A stretch of DNA of 64,000 nucleotides from Pseudoalteromonas luteoviolacea DSM 6061 (GCF_001625655.1 NZ_AUYB01000098.1:62001-126000), one strand, 5' to 3'. Numbered from the stretch's first letter, positions 17,642-26,755 are shown. Notes: generated by a model not told the origin, from the letters alone. Made by a program: numbers and translations.

Positions 17642-18814
17642 CTACCCCCCCCCCCCGCGACTCTCAAGTAAACGATCGCAAGACCTTGAGATGATTTTCG
17701 TAAGTGAACCCAACTGTTCTTCACTTGCCCAATAAGACAAGCAAGCCAAAATCATTGAAAGATCTTTGGTGTGAAGCTCATAGGATGAAATACGTTCAAG
17801 AAGCTCATCATTAGAAAAGCTAACGCTAGTGGCAAAGCTATCTTCGCTTGTTGCGGATAAGAATCGACGAACTTCTTCGATTGCAAAATCATGGAGTTTA
17901 ATCTGTGAGTTAACTGAAGATATCAATTCTTTGGTGTATTCGATTTTTTCATCTGTTGTCTTTGAAGTCCTTATTTCATCTACATAAGGTATTGTAATGA
18001 GTTCATCTGTATCCCTAGTTTCATCATCTTTTGTATTTTCGCTAACGGGCATTGTTACGATAAAGTCGCCGTCGCCGTCAAACTGACCATAATGTGGTGT
18101 TTGCTCCGACTTTATGTCATTCGCTACTTTTGAATAAACGTACGCCATTAAACCGCTAGCAGTGATAACTCCATATTCATTCGCAGCTTTGCCCCTAATC
18201 CCTTCAATAAAGTGACCGGTAAAAATTGAATGATTAGGCAAAGGACCACCTGCGTCCGCTACGACTTCGTTTGCCTTACCAGCAGTAATTACTTGCCTAG
18301 AAAACCTCTGGTACATATCTCTTAGAAATCTGCTGCTACCAGGTCTTAGGTCTCTATGTACAGCAAGCCCCCCATAACAAGCGTCCATTACAAAAAGTAT
18401 ATGCTTGGCTCTAATTAATTCAGCGTTTCGTGTTAGCTCGTCCCAACGGATGAAAGTCGAGTAATCATTCATATCTGCATCAAAGGGAACTAAATAGCCG
18501 ACTTCGCCTTTTATTCCAGCTTTTGTATGGCCGTGACCAGCAAAGAAGACAAATAAACGGTCGTCTACTTTAACGTCGTCTTTTGTAAATCGTAGAAATG
18601 ATTTTAGGATATTCGATTTTGTCGCATCTTGATCTGCAAGGTATGAAACATTCTGGTCTTCGAAACCAAGTTCATCTATGAGAATTTTCCGCACTTCATC
18701 AGCATCGCTCACCGCATACCCTAAGGGAGAAGCATTTGCATATTGGTTTATCCCTATAACCAATGCTCTGCTGGTCTCATACTTTTGCTGAAGTATATAT
18801 TTCAAATCACGCAC
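17642..18814 (-). CDS. Caspase-like peptidase (peptidase C14 domain), candidate conflict/defence protein
   Basis: A 390-residue protein. Residues ~13-260 form a caspase/metacaspase domain: SRALVIGINQYANASPLGYAVSDADEV, then FVFFAGHGH with catalytic His94, and HILFVMDACYGG with catalytic Cys146. The rest is helical and charged. It ends in four Gly codons made by a G12 run and TAG. GTG start with AAGGAA 8 nt upstream. Bacterial C14 peptidases often act as suicide or signalling effectors in phage defence; that role is inference here. It is transcribed with the following helical-domain gene, and the pair ends at an attC-like site, so it may be a mobile cassette. Confidence 0.85.
   Translation of the reverse strand: MRDLKYILQQKYETSRALVIGINQYANASPLGYAVSDADEVRKILIDELGFEDQNVSYLADQDATKSNILKSFLRFTKDDVKVDDRLFVFFAGHGHTKAGIKGEVGYLVPFDADMNDYSTFIRWDELTRNAELIRAKHILFVMDACYGGLAVHRDLRPGSSRFLRDMYQRFSRQVITAGKANEVVADAGGPLPNHSIFTGHFIEGIRGKAANEYGVITASGLMAYVYSKVANDIKSEQTPHYGQFDGDGDFIVTMPVSENTKDDETRDTDELITIPYVDEIRTSKTTDEKIEYTKELISSVNSQIKLHDFAIEEVRRFLSATSEDSFATSVSFSNDELLERISSYELHTKDLSMILACLSYWASEEQLGSLTKIISRSCDRLLESRGGGG
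17645..17656 (-). repeat. Homopolymer of 12 G (coding strand) at a gene junction
   Basis: Twelve Cs on the + strand, i.e. GGG x4 on the coding strand, immediately before the TAG that ends the caspase gene. Length 12 gives the stop. Length 13 (or 10) fuses the caspase frame to the next gene. Length 11 stops a few codons later. Such tracts are classic slipped-strand mutation sites, and also classic places for sequencing error. Confidence 0.9.
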
Positions 18815-19334
18815 TGAATTTATTCCTTGTGTGCTCTAATAGCTTATTTTTTCCACTTTTGTAGTTTATAACACACCAAAGCGGCTCATATTACATACCT
18901 TCATAATTCCACTAACAATTGCTAATGTAAACAGGCATATAACATAGTGGCAAATTCCAGTTTGCCACTTTCCCCCAAAACGGTTAGTAGTAACGTAATA
19001 GGACAAAATCAGGTTCTTTGTAAAACTGCATAACTTTGCTCTCTACCAACGGCCGTTCCTCGCTCAAAACAGGCCTTTAGTATATTAACGTTAACTCACA
19101 ATGGGGTAGGAATTAGTTAGCTGAACGATCGCTTTCTAGAGTGAAGCTAACATGGCCATATAATGACTACCGTCTCTTAAACGCTCATAGCTGTTTGTTA
19201 GATGAAGTCTTAACCTATTCATCGAAACTGTAAGAACAGGTATGAGCAAGTACAGGTAAACGTATAAATTTAAGAGACTTAGCTGGCATTATTACATGTG
19301 CGCAATTCTAGAATTGCGCTCTGTGGACTCTAGC
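18815..19334. other. Gene-poor 520-bp stretch with palindromes
   Basis: I see no coding sequence here. It holds a perfect 9-bp hairpin, AGTGGCAAA (18946-18954) with TTTGCCACT (18961-18969). It also holds a 20-bp perfect palindrome centred on CTAG at 19300-19319 (GCGCAATT...AATTGCGC), which lies just past the stop of the minus-strand FG-GAP gene and may act as its terminator, although without a T-run. The area near 18815-18840 should contain the promoter of the caspase gene. Confidence 0.5.
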
Positions 19335-20612
19335 CTATTTTTGAGGAATAAAGGCTTTCGTAGCATCCTGATCTTTAAATGAAGACTTTGGTACAGAAAA
19401 GTCGAAGATGTATGCAGCACCTGAACCATTACCATTGTCGTCTCGGTGGGGGGTAGCTACAATAGCAGTAGTGTCCGACACGGCGACGTTCCAGCCAAAC
19501 CTATCTTCAGGGGCACCGTCTGGTGCGAATACTTTCGAATTGAATCGCCATTTGCCAAGGTGCTTTTTAAATATATAAAGTACGCCTGCGTTATTGCCTT
19601 TTGCATCATGGTGCATAGCTGTAATGTAAGCTGTATCTTCAGACAAAGCGACTCCTCGAGCAAACCTATCATCAGCCTGACCGTCAGGCGCTATTAGCTT
19701 TTGCTTTTGAATCCATTTACCGTGTGAACGCTGGAATATGTAAGCAGACCCCGCGTCAATACCGGCACTTTTAATATCGTCTCTTCTGGCAGAGATTAAA
19801 GCTGTATCCTTAATAAGTGCGACCCTGACACCAAAAATATCTGTATCTGCGCCATCTGCTGCGACCAACTTGGCTTGTTGATTCCATTGCTTACCATTAA
19901 ACACATAGACATATACTGCGCCTGCTTTTTCTGCTACCTGATCATGTAGATCTGCGCCGACTAAAATTGTGTCGTTATCTATGGCGACACTTATGCCAAA
20001 TAGATCTCCTTGGGCGCCGTCTTTTGCAGTGAGCTTGGCTTTGAATTCCCACTTGTTATTTATTCGTTCATATACATACGCAGAGCCAGAGTCGATGTGT
20101 GGTGCGTCGCTGTGGGGCGCGCCTATCACGAGAAACCTTTCCGTGAGCGCGATGCTCTGTCCAAATGCGTCTCCAGACTTTGCATCAATTGCAGTTATGA
20201 TCTGGGTTTGAGACCAGGATTTATTATGTCGTTCAAAGGCTACTACCGCACCAGCATCTTCGCCTTTATCATCTCGTTTAATGACGCCAAGCAGGGCACT
20301 ATTATTTTTCAATGCAACATTGCCACCAACGGTATCATTCGCATAAGCGGGGTTGGCAATCAGTTTAGCCTGTTGTTGCCAACCATTTGGACCAAGTGAA
20401 TATACATAAGCAGCGCCAGAGTCAGTAATTTGCTGAGTATCGGATTTGTGTGCGCCAACCAAAGCGGTTGTGCCATCGATTGCGACGCTAAAAGCAAACT
20501 GATCCTCCGCTTTTCCATCATCGGGCAAGAGCTTTTGTGTACCTGCATAAGTGCAACTCATGGCAATGAGTGCAATTGAGGAGAAGAATTTATAAGTTGA
20601 ACTAAGTGTCAT
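19335..20612 (-). CDS. Exported FG-GAP repeat protein, seven repeats
   Basis: A 425-residue protein with a signal peptide (MTLSSTYKFFSSIALIAMSCTYA). It consists of seven ~50-residue repeats of the form DG-x-x-x-D-x-FG-x-x-VA(L/I)-x-x-x-T-x-(L/I)VGA-x-x-(D/N)D, then SGxAYVYxRxxxxWxxQxKL. Seven blades suggest a closed integrin-alpha-like beta-propeller. Members are periplasmic or surface proteins, thought to bind ligands through Ca2+ sites; there is no enzymatic motif. Repeat 2 (NPAYANDTVGGNVALKNN) is the most divergent. It appears to be transcribed alone. Confidence 0.85.
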   Translation of the reverse strand: MTLSSTYKFFSSIALIAMSCTYAGTQKLLPDDGKAEDQFAFSVAIDGTTALVGAHKSDTQQITDSGAAYVYSLGPNGWQQQAKLIANPAYANDTVGGNVALKNNSALLGVIKRDDKGEDAGAVVAFERHNKSWSQTQIITAIDAKSGDAFGQSIALTERFLVIGAPHSDAPHIDSGSAYVYERINNKWEFKAKLTAKDGAQGDLFGISVAIDNDTILVGADLHDQVAEKAGAVYVYVFNGKQWNQQAKLVAADGADTDIFGVRVALIKDTALISARRDDIKSAGIDAGSAYIFQRSHGKWIQKQKLIAPDGQADDRFARGVALSEDTAYITAMHHDAKGNNAGVLYIFKKHLGKWRFNSKVFAPDGAPEDRFGWNVAVSDTTAIVATPHRDDNGNGSGAAYIFDFSVPKSSFKDQDATKAFIPQK

Positions 20613-20762
20613 TACTACTTTCCTTGTGTTCTTTTTTTATTCTCAGGATACATTATTGGACGGGCTAAAACATAACAAGTAATAATCGATGAAGAAACAA
20701 TTTTTATCTGATTATTATATAAAAACCAGTTGGTTAGTAAGCTAATTTGAACCAAGTGGGTG

Positions 20763-21092
20763 TTATTTTGATAGCTGCTCCTTCCATTGAGCAGACCAAT
20801 CTCTCAACGGATCTAACGTTTCCATGAGCGAGGTGCCCAGTGCGGTCAGTTTATAACCTTCTGGTGAAGAGATAACCAGTTTGGCGTCTGTCAATTGTTT
20901 GATTCGAGTATTAAGAACAGAGGGCGACATACCATCACAACTCTGTTGTAAAGCTCTAAAACTCAGAGAAGTTTTGTGTAACTCCCATAAGATTCTCATA
21001 TTCCACTTACGTCCAAGGAGGTCAAATACAGCCATGATGGCGACACCAGAACTTGAACCTCTCACTGATTTATTTGGTAATGGGGTAGTCAT
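20763..21092 (-). CDS. HxlR-family transcriptional regulator
   Basis: A 109-residue winged-helix protein with the family signature LLGRKWNMRILWEL, FRALQQSCDGMSPSVLNTRIKQL and the wing YKLTALGTSL. The family often senses electrophiles or quinones. It is divergent from the YciI-type gene, with an inverted repeat in the 90-bp gap, so it probably controls that gene and itself. No Cys sits at the redox-sensing N-terminal position; the single Cys is in QQSCDGM. Confidence 0.9.
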   Translation of the reverse strand: MTTPLPNKSVRGSSSGVAIMAVFDLLGRKWNMRILWELHKTSLSFRALQQSCDGMSPSVLNTRIKQLTDAKLVISSPEGYKLTALGTSLMETLDPLRDWSAQWKEQLSK

Positions 21093-21113
21093 AACTCTTG
21101 CGCTTCTAAAATA

Positions 21114-21133
21114 GTAGCGATACGATTCGCTAC
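21114..21133. promoter_or_regulatory. Inverted repeat, candidate HxlR operator
   Basis: GTAGCGA (21114-21120) and TCGCTAC (21127-21133) are separated by 6 nt, in the divergent promoter region between the HxlR and YciI genes. A further GTAGC occurs at 21141-21145. Position and symmetry fit a dimer-binding site. Confidence 0.55.
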
Positions 21134-21181
21134 GAAATAAGTAGCAACTCTATATGAACCAGTAAAAAAAGCGAGGGATTT

Positions 21182-21469
21182 ATGTTTCTAGTTGATATGA
21201 ACTTTGTAGATTTGGAAAAGATCACACCGGAGTTAACTGAGCAGCACAAATGTTATCTGGCAAAGCAATATGAAGCTAATACGCTCATGTTTGGGGGTCG
21301 AAAAGTACCCCGAACAGGTGGCATACTGATTTCAATGCATGATAATGAGCAGCAAATTAAAGAAGTGTTAGCTTCAGACCCATTCGTCCAAAGTGGCGCT
21401 GTCACTTATACGATTACTGAATTCGTGCCTGTTATGGCCTCTCGAGACTATGCGCACCTTCTGGCATAG
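21182..21469 (+). CDS. YciI-family protein
   Basis: A 95-residue alpha/beta-barrel-type protein with the YciI layout: MFLVDMNFVDLEKITPELTEQHKCYLAKQYEANTLMFGG, then a GGILI strand and a DPFVQSGAVTYTITEFVPV ending, with conserved His22 and Asp in the (D)PF motif. Family members are small putative dehydrochlorinase-like or degradative enzymes; the substrate is unknown. Divergent from an HxlR regulator, which suggests induction by a small reactive compound. Confidence 0.8.
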   Translation: MFLVDMNFVDLEKITPELTEQHKCYLAKQYEANTLMFGGRKVPRTGGILISMHDNEQQIKEVLASDPFVQSGAVTYTITEFVPVMASRDYAHLLA

Positions 21470-21487
21470 TACTTAGTTATATTTCTT

Positions 21488-21511
21488 CGGGTTCATCAAG
21501 TTTTGAACCCG
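21488..21511. terminator. Hairpin between convergent genes
   Basis: CGGGTTCA (21488-21495) pairs with TGAACCCG (21504-21511), 8-nt loop, between the ends of the YciI gene (+) and the antiporter gene (-). AT-rich sequence flanks it, without a long T-run. Confidence 0.6.
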
Positions 21512-21520
21512 TTATGATTT

Positions 21521-24013
21521 TTATATTGAATAATCCTTCATAAGTTTGCACACCACGAGTGTTAGCTGGTTATCTTTTTGCATTAATTGCTTTAGCTTGT
21601 CACAAGGTATCCACATCACATCACATGGAGTTTCACTCTCACAGTGCGTATTACTCATAGATGTGAACAATGCTAAAAGCGCAATTGATTCACCAGGTCC
21701 CTTGTTAGTGCAAATTTGGCGCTGCGCTTCATTATTCATCACAGACCAATGCTCTTTTACACTCCCTCGGCTAACAATACCTATTTTGTTAAGGGGTTGG
21801 CCTGTTTTACAAATTGTTTGTCCTGTCTCATACACATTGTGCTCAATTAAAGTAGAGAGCTGTTCGCGTGTTTCTTGACATAAGCTTCTAGCCCAAGGTA
21901 TGTCATTGACTAGCCTTTGCTCTTGAGTCGATTTAAAGATGGTTTGTTTTTGCAGCGCTTGCATTCTGTCTTCAACGGACATAAGTAGTCTCTGCGCTTC
22001 AGGCTTGTCTAGGACTGCTTGTTTTAGTTGCTCCGTGATCACTGCACGTTCTCTGTTAAGCAGCATTCTAGTGGCCGCTTGAGACTGCAGAGATTGTATG
22101 ATTTCAGGAAAACTCTCGCGTAGCGCATTTATTTTTTCAAGTGTGTTCTTTTTGTTTGCATCAACCATGTCCATTACGGCCTCAGCCGATGATTCATTGG
22201 GCGCTAACGCATGTATATGACTTTCTAGGGCCTCTTGCGCATGAATAAACCCTCTGGCAATATCATACCCTAGAGCTAGCTTATTAAAATAAAACTTAAG
22301 TAACAGCCTGTTGAGCCATTGGTAGCTTCTAAATGACGCAAACCAAGAAGGTACTTGCCAAGTTTTATCGATAAAGGTTCTTGGGCCAATACATGGCTCT
22401 CCATCTAGTGCTGCTTCAACCGCTTCTACTAGTTTGGAGGTTGCTTGCTTACTTAACATGCCTTGTTCGAATTGCGTCCAGTAGTGCTTTCTCTCTGTCT
22501 CTAACAGTCTTCGTTTATATGCAACGTTGAGTTCATGCTCTGATATGGACTCATTATCTATTGTTTCATCATAAAGTTGAAGTTGTGCCTTTTGCTTTAC
22601 AACCTCCCAATCGGCGCCTTTTAGAAACTCGTTTGTCATCATAACGGGCAACATGCTATGGAGTTCGGCACTAATTTTAGTCTGCGCTTTATCTACGGTG
22701 GCTTGTTTTGCCGGAGGGAGCGAATTTAACCCCAGCAATTTCAGTAGTAGGCTCATTGTTGAGCCATTCACTAAAATGGTGAGCACCACTATTCCTGCAC
22801 ATAAAAACAACACCCGGTCACCAATTTCTTTTGGAATAATGTCGCTTGCGACCACTGCGAGAGCCAATGCTAACGACACCGCTCCTCGCAGTCCTCCCCA
22901 ACAAAGGACCGCGGCCTTTGCAAAGTTAATTCCAATACCTAAACGTTTTAGCGCGGGCATAAAAACCGTGATCGAGATTGCTCTGATCACTAAAATTCCG
23001 CCATAGAGTACAAAGAGCATTTGCCAGGCTTGTATGTCATTAAGAGGTACTCGAATTGCAACTAAAATACCAACAAGCAAGAAGATTAAAGTGTTAGCCA
23101 TATGCGCCATCATTTCCCAAAAGTGATGCAAAAACCCTGCTACTTCAGGGCTAATTCTTGTTCGGCCGATACTGGCAAAAATAATAGCGAGCGTGACGAC
23201 CGCAACGACGCCAGACACATGAAAGTTTTCGGCGATAAAAAAAACTGAGTAGGCGGCAGCAATGGTGAGGGAAATTTCAATCATTGGATCATTAAACACG
23301 CGTTCTATCCATAAAATACAAAGCCACCCAACTACAAGGCCGATTATTAATCCAACCAAAACTACCTTTACAAACTCTAGGGTAACGTGCAACGGAGAGG
23401 TGATCCCATCGACCATGGCGCCCGAAAATGTTGCCGTGACCCAGGTAAAGAACAACGAAAAGAACACAATTGCGGTACCATCATTTAGCAGTGATTCTCC
23501 CTCAATAAGTGTTTCTAACCTTTTACGAGAACTGACTTCTTTTAAAAGAGCCACGACGGCGACTGGATCTGTCGCGCTAATGAGTGCGCCAAACATTAAG
23601 CATATTGCCCAACTCCACTGCCAAGAATCTGGTGTAATTGCAAATATAAGTTCGGCAGTGAGCCAAATAGCGAGCATCAGGCCGGGTACTGCAAGCAACG
23701 CAATTTGTGTAAACATTCGCCTGAACAAGTGGACTTCCATAGCAAATGCGCTTTCAAAAATGAGAGTGGGAAGAAATAAGTACAGAAATAAATGTGAGTC
23801 AATTTCAGCGATTAACGCAAGACTTTCGCCAAAAGCTTGTGCTTCAGATTGAAATACATCTGCGCGTTGTAGCAATCCGATGGCAATTCCCAGTAGCAAA
23901 AGAGCAACGGTGTAGGGTACTTGCGTCCCCTTCAATATATGGCGTACAAACGCCCCCGTAAATAGCGCAAAAATCACAAAAAGCAGGACTAACAAACCAG
24001 TGCTAAAGTCCAT
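21521..24013 (-). CDS. Na+/H+ antiporter (CPA1/NhaP type) with C-terminal cyclic-nucleotide-binding-like domain
   Basis: An ~830-residue protein. Residues 1-~420 are a 12-13 helix CPA1 antiporter with the ion-binding signature SATDPVAVVALLKE followed by LIEGESLLNDGTAIVFF. A long helical cytoplasmic region follows (~430-700), then a cNMP-binding-like domain (YETGQTICKTGQPLNKIGIVSRGSV...). The plan resembles plant SOS1. It should expel Na+ in exchange for H+, which suits a marine cell. ATG 24013 is chosen because GAGAG lies about 10 nt upstream; an in-frame ATG at 24022 is possible. The cNMP domain lacks an obvious phosphate-binding RxA motif, so ligand binding is unsure. Confidence 0.88.
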   Translation of the reverse strand: MDFSTGLLVLLFVIFALFTGAFVRHILKGTQVPYTVALLLLGIAIGLLQRADVFQSEAQAFGESLALIAEIDSHLFLYLFLPTLIFESAFAMEVHLFRRMFTQIALLAVPGLMLAIWLTAELIFAITPDSWQWSWAICLMFGALISATDPVAVVALLKEVSSRKRLETLIEGESLLNDGTAIVFFSLFFTWVTATFSGAMVDGITSPLHVTLEFVKVVLVGLIIGLVVGWLCILWIERVFNDPMIEISLTIAAAYSVFFIAENFHVSGVVAVVTLAIIFASIGRTRISPEVAGFLHHFWEMMAHMANTLIFLLVGILVAIRVPLNDIQAWQMLFVLYGGILVIRAISITVFMPALKRLGIGINFAKAAVLCWGGLRGAVSLALALAVVASDIIPKEIGDRVLFLCAGIVVLTILVNGSTMSLLLKLLGLNSLPPAKQATVDKAQTKISAELHSMLPVMMTNEFLKGADWEVVKQKAQLQLYDETIDNESISEHELNVAYKRRLLETERKHYWTQFEQGMLSKQATSKLVEAVEAALDGEPCIGPRTFIDKTWQVPSWFASFRSYQWLNRLLLKFYFNKLALGYDIARGFIHAQEALESHIHALAPNESSAEAVMDMVDANKKNTLEKINALRESFPEIIQSLQSQAATRMLLNRERAVITEQLKQAVLDKPEAQRLLMSVEDRMQALQKQTIFKSTQEQRLVNDIPWARSLCQETREQLSTLIEHNVYETGQTICKTGQPLNKIGIVSRGSVKEHWSVMNNEAQRQICTNKGPGESIALLALFTSMSNTHCESETPCDVMWIPCDKLKQLMQKDNQLTLVVCKLMKDYSI

Positions 24014-24141
24014 AACCAACATTCTCTCATAAGATGTGATGTAAGTAAGTTTAGAAAAGTTATGCGCTATTGGCTAAATTGTATTCTTTTTAGTTACATA
24101 GATATAATCAGTAATGCAGAATAACATGAAGGGGTCGAATA

Positions 24142-24555
24142 ATGGGTAACATAAAAGGTAACTGTAATTGTAACGCGGTGAACTTTGAGTTTAATGTCCC
24201 AACGGAAAAGCAAGCCATTTATATGTGCCATTGTTCTATTTGTCGAAGGGCAACTGGCACAAATGGAGTTGCCGTAATGATAGCAAACCGGGCTGATTTC
24301 AAATGGCTTAAAGGCAAAGAAAAAGTTAAATATTGGCACAAGCCTTCACATGACTGGGTATGCAGCTTTTGCGAAGAGTGTGGTTCAAGTTTACCTGGAC
24401 AAAATGATGAACAACGAATGTATATTCCTGTTGGGCTCATTGATAATATCTATTTAGACGGAGTACGTGTTGCACATCATCTGTGGGTAGACTCAAAAGC
24501 GAGCTGGGATGACATTGGTGATGATGGTGAGCAACACCAATGTAGTATTCGCTAA
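24142..24555 (+). CDS. GFA-family (CENP-V/glutathione-dependent formaldehyde-activating-like) zinc protein
   Basis: A 137-residue protein with the family's zinc ligands: GNCNCNAVNF at the start, CHCSICRRATG in the middle, and CSFCEECGSSL. AAGGGG precedes the ATG by 9 nt. Most family members are annotated from Gfa (formaldehyde-glutathione adduct formation), but that activity is not general. No formaldehyde dehydrogenase is nearby, so the function is open. Confidence 0.88.
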   Translation: MGNIKGNCNCNAVNFEFNVPTEKQAIYMCHCSICRRATGTNGVAVMIANRADFKWLKGKEKVKYWHKPSHDWVCSFCEECGSSLPGQNDEQRMYIPVGLIDNIYLDGVRVAHHLWVDSKASWDDIGDDGEQHQCSIR

Positions 24556-24613
24556 ATCAAAGTGTTCACGTGACACGCCACCTAATCGACGGTGGCACGA
24601 TTATTTGCTTTAA

Positions 24614-25492
24614 CTATTCTTCGTTATCTGGTTTTTGACAAACATTTGGATAGCATTTAAATACTTCACGGATCCCTCTAAAAACCCCAACATGGAGGAC
24701 TGAGCCATGATTTTCGTCTGTTGTAATGTCATAACGAATAGCTGTAGCATCAGTATCAATTAAAACTTGGGCCGCTTTGTCTATGGCATGAATGTGTTTT
24801 AAATACAGCGCCTCATGCTCAGGGGGGACATTGTCTTCATGAGCTGCAACAATATAAACAGCAAACGCTTTTTCATCAAAGGTATCTTCGGCGTCTTCTA
24901 CCCAATTGGCAACGATGCCATTATCCCACCAAAGCGAAGGGTCAATGGCGACAAAGCCTTTAAATAAAGGCTGCATTTGATCTGAGAGTAAGCTTGTTAT
25001 GGTAAAAAGTCCACCAAGCGAGTGGCCAGATAACACTCTAAAGTCATCGGTACGGTAAGTGTCATCAATAAATGGAATAACCTCATCTGTGATAAATGCT
25101 TTGAGTTGGCTGCTTTGACCTGTTAATGCTGGGATCGGGCTGTCTTTTGGCGCCGTGGGAGTAAGATCCCTCGCTCGATGGTGTCGAGTGTTGATAGCAA
25201 CTAAAATGGTATCAGGCAGCATTCCCATGCGGTTTAAGAACCACATATTGTGACCCGTCAAATACTGTAGGTTTTCGCCATCGGTGGTATAAACAACAGG
25301 ATACTTCTTTTCGCTATTTTCAGCAGCATGATAGCCCTCTGGCAACATAACCCATACTTTTCTTGCTTCATTATTCAAAGAGGAAGAAACAATCGTGTGT
25401 TCTGTTGGCAAATGTTCGTACTTGTAATTTAGATACGAGGCTTGAGAAAAACCACTAATTAGACACAGTAAGATAAACACAAAATACTTCAT
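24614..25492 (-). CDS. Exported alpha/beta-hydrolase of the putative esterase (Fes/IroE-like) family
   Basis: A 292-residue protein with a signal peptide (MKYFVFILLCLISGFSQA). Family features: RKVWVMLPEGY, KYPVVYTTDGE, a nucleophile elbow GHSLGG (Ser in RVLSGHSLGGLFTI), AIDPSLWWDN and the late DENHGSV with the catalytic His. It resembles periplasmic esterases such as IroE and other proteins of the same family; a siderophore substrate is possible but no siderophore genes adjoin. Convergent with the GFA gene. Confidence 0.85.
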   Translation of the reverse strand: MKYFVFILLCLISGFSQASYLNYKYEHLPTEHTIVSSSLNNEARKVWVMLPEGYHAAENSEKKYPVVYTTDGENLQYLTGHNMWFLNRMGMLPDTILVAINTRHHRARDLTPTAPKDSPIPALTGQSSQLKAFITDEVIPFIDDTYRTDDFRVLSGHSLGGLFTITSLLSDQMQPLFKGFVAIDPSLWWDNGIVANWVEDAEDTFDEKAFAVYIVAAHEDNVPPEHEALYLKHIHAIDKAAQVLIDTDATAIRYDITTDENHGSVLHVGVFRGIREVFKCYPNVCQKPDNEE

Positions 25493-25701
25493 AAATTCAC
25501 TCCTTTAGTTTTTGTTATGCCTAGGACGAACGTCATAATGAGGTTTTTAATCGAAATTGATTATGCAAATGTATTTACATCTCAGTAATTAAGTTTGTTT
25601 GAGCGTCATGTAGAGTGTAATTGTGTCTTTATTGAAAGCGGTAGAATTGAAAACTCACAGGAGGTGGGTAATATTAGGTAAAAAATACAGGGACTAAAGG
25701 T

Positions 25702-26697
25702 ATGAAAAATTACAATGTTTTAAGTGAATTACCAAAATCTCAACTTGGCTTTTTCCCAACACCTGTTGTCGCTTTAAAGAATCTATCTCGCCACTTAGGC
25801 GGTCCTGACATCCTCATGAAGCGAGACGATTTAACAGGGCTAGCACTTGGAGGTAATAAGACAAGGAAACTTGAGTTCATTATTGGTGATGCCGTTAGCA
25901 AGGGCTACGACTCTTTGGTTACGGCAGGAGCGCAACAATCAAATCATTGTAGGCAGACTGCTGCCGCTGCCGCTCAGTTGGGCCTTGAATGTCACTTATT
26001 ATTGGGTGGAACTCAGCCTGAAGCGCAAAATGGGAATCTACTATTAGATAAACTGTTTGGCGCAAACATACACTGGACAAAGCAAAACCGCAAAGGCGAA
26101 GATATTCCCTGCGTTGTTAATGCGCTAGTCAAACAAGGTAAAAAGCCCTACGTTATTCCTTATGGAGGGTCCAATGAATTGGGAGCCTGTGGTTTTATTA
26201 GTGCTGGTTTGGAACTGGCGACTCAAATACAGGACTATAACTTGAGCCATGTATTTTTTGCATCTAGCTCAGGGGGCACTCATGCAGGTTTAATGCTGGC
26301 AAATTCAATTTTAAACGCTACTCATAAGCTTGTGGGTGTGCAAATCGATAAAGATGAGGTAAATACCACCTCGTTTAAATCACAGGTACTTGAACTTGCG
26401 AATAAAACGAGCGGTTTTCTAAGATTGGAGCAACGCTATGGGCTAAGCGATGTGTTTTTGGACGATCAGTATCTGGGCGATGGATACGGGATATTTGGTG
26501 CGCCAGAGCGGCATGCGATCGAGCTTTTAGCACGTACAGAGGGGATTTTGCTAGATCCTGTTTATACAGGTCGTGCAATGGCGGCACTAATAGATAAAAT
26601 AAAAAAAGGCCAACTTGGCAACTCAAAGCAGGTGTTGTTCTGGCACACAGGTGGCGCGCCATCACTGTTTTCCTATGCAAACAAACTAGACAACTGA
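25702..26697 (+). CDS. PLP-dependent D-cysteine desulfhydrase / ACC deaminase family enzyme
   Basis: A 331-residue fold-type II PLP enzyme: FFPTPVVALKNLSRHLGG, LMKRDDLTGLALGGNKTRKLE with the PLP lysine in GGNK, TAGAQQSNHCRQTAAAAAQLGL, SSSGGTHAGL phosphate loop and LDPVYTGRAM. The overall sequence is nearer to D-cysteine desulfhydrase (D-Cys to pyruvate, H2S and NH3) than to true ACC deaminase, but the pair cannot be separated by eye. Single-gene unit with 200 bp of apparently non-coding DNA ahead. Confidence 0.85.
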   Translation: MKNYNVLSELPKSQLGFFPTPVVALKNLSRHLGGPDILMKRDDLTGLALGGNKTRKLEFIIGDAVSKGYDSLVTAGAQQSNHCRQTAAAAAQLGLECHLLLGGTQPEAQNGNLLLDKLFGANIHWTKQNRKGEDIPCVVNALVKQGKKPYVIPYGGSNELGACGFISAGLELATQIQDYNLSHVFFASSSGGTHAGLMLANSILNATHKLVGVQIDKDEVNTTSFKSQVLELANKTSGFLRLEQRYGLSDVFLDDQYLGDGYGIFGAPERHAIELLARTEGILLDPVYTGRAMAALIDKIKKGQLGNSKQVLFWHTGGAPSLFSYANKLDN

Positions 26698-26724
26698 CTA
26701 ATAATCAAGGCCACGATAAATGAG

Positions 26725-26755
26725 TTGTATTTATCTGGCCGAACCATAGTATAAT
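26725..26755 (+). promoter_or_regulatory. Putative sigma-70 promoter of def
   Basis: TTGTAT (26725-26730) and TATAAT (26750-26755) with a 19-nt spacer. This would give a 5' untranslated region of about 130 nt before def, containing the hairpin at 26841. Confidence 0.45.

Noticed and set aside
18990..19200. Further attC sites near GCATAAC and TTGTTAG
   Set aside because: Short core-like motifs occur, but no paired arms of the right length could be drawn around them.
22653..23852. Long antisense frames inside the Na+/H+ antiporter gene
   Set aside because: They mirror the codon pattern of the antiporter on the other strand and have no family resemblance.
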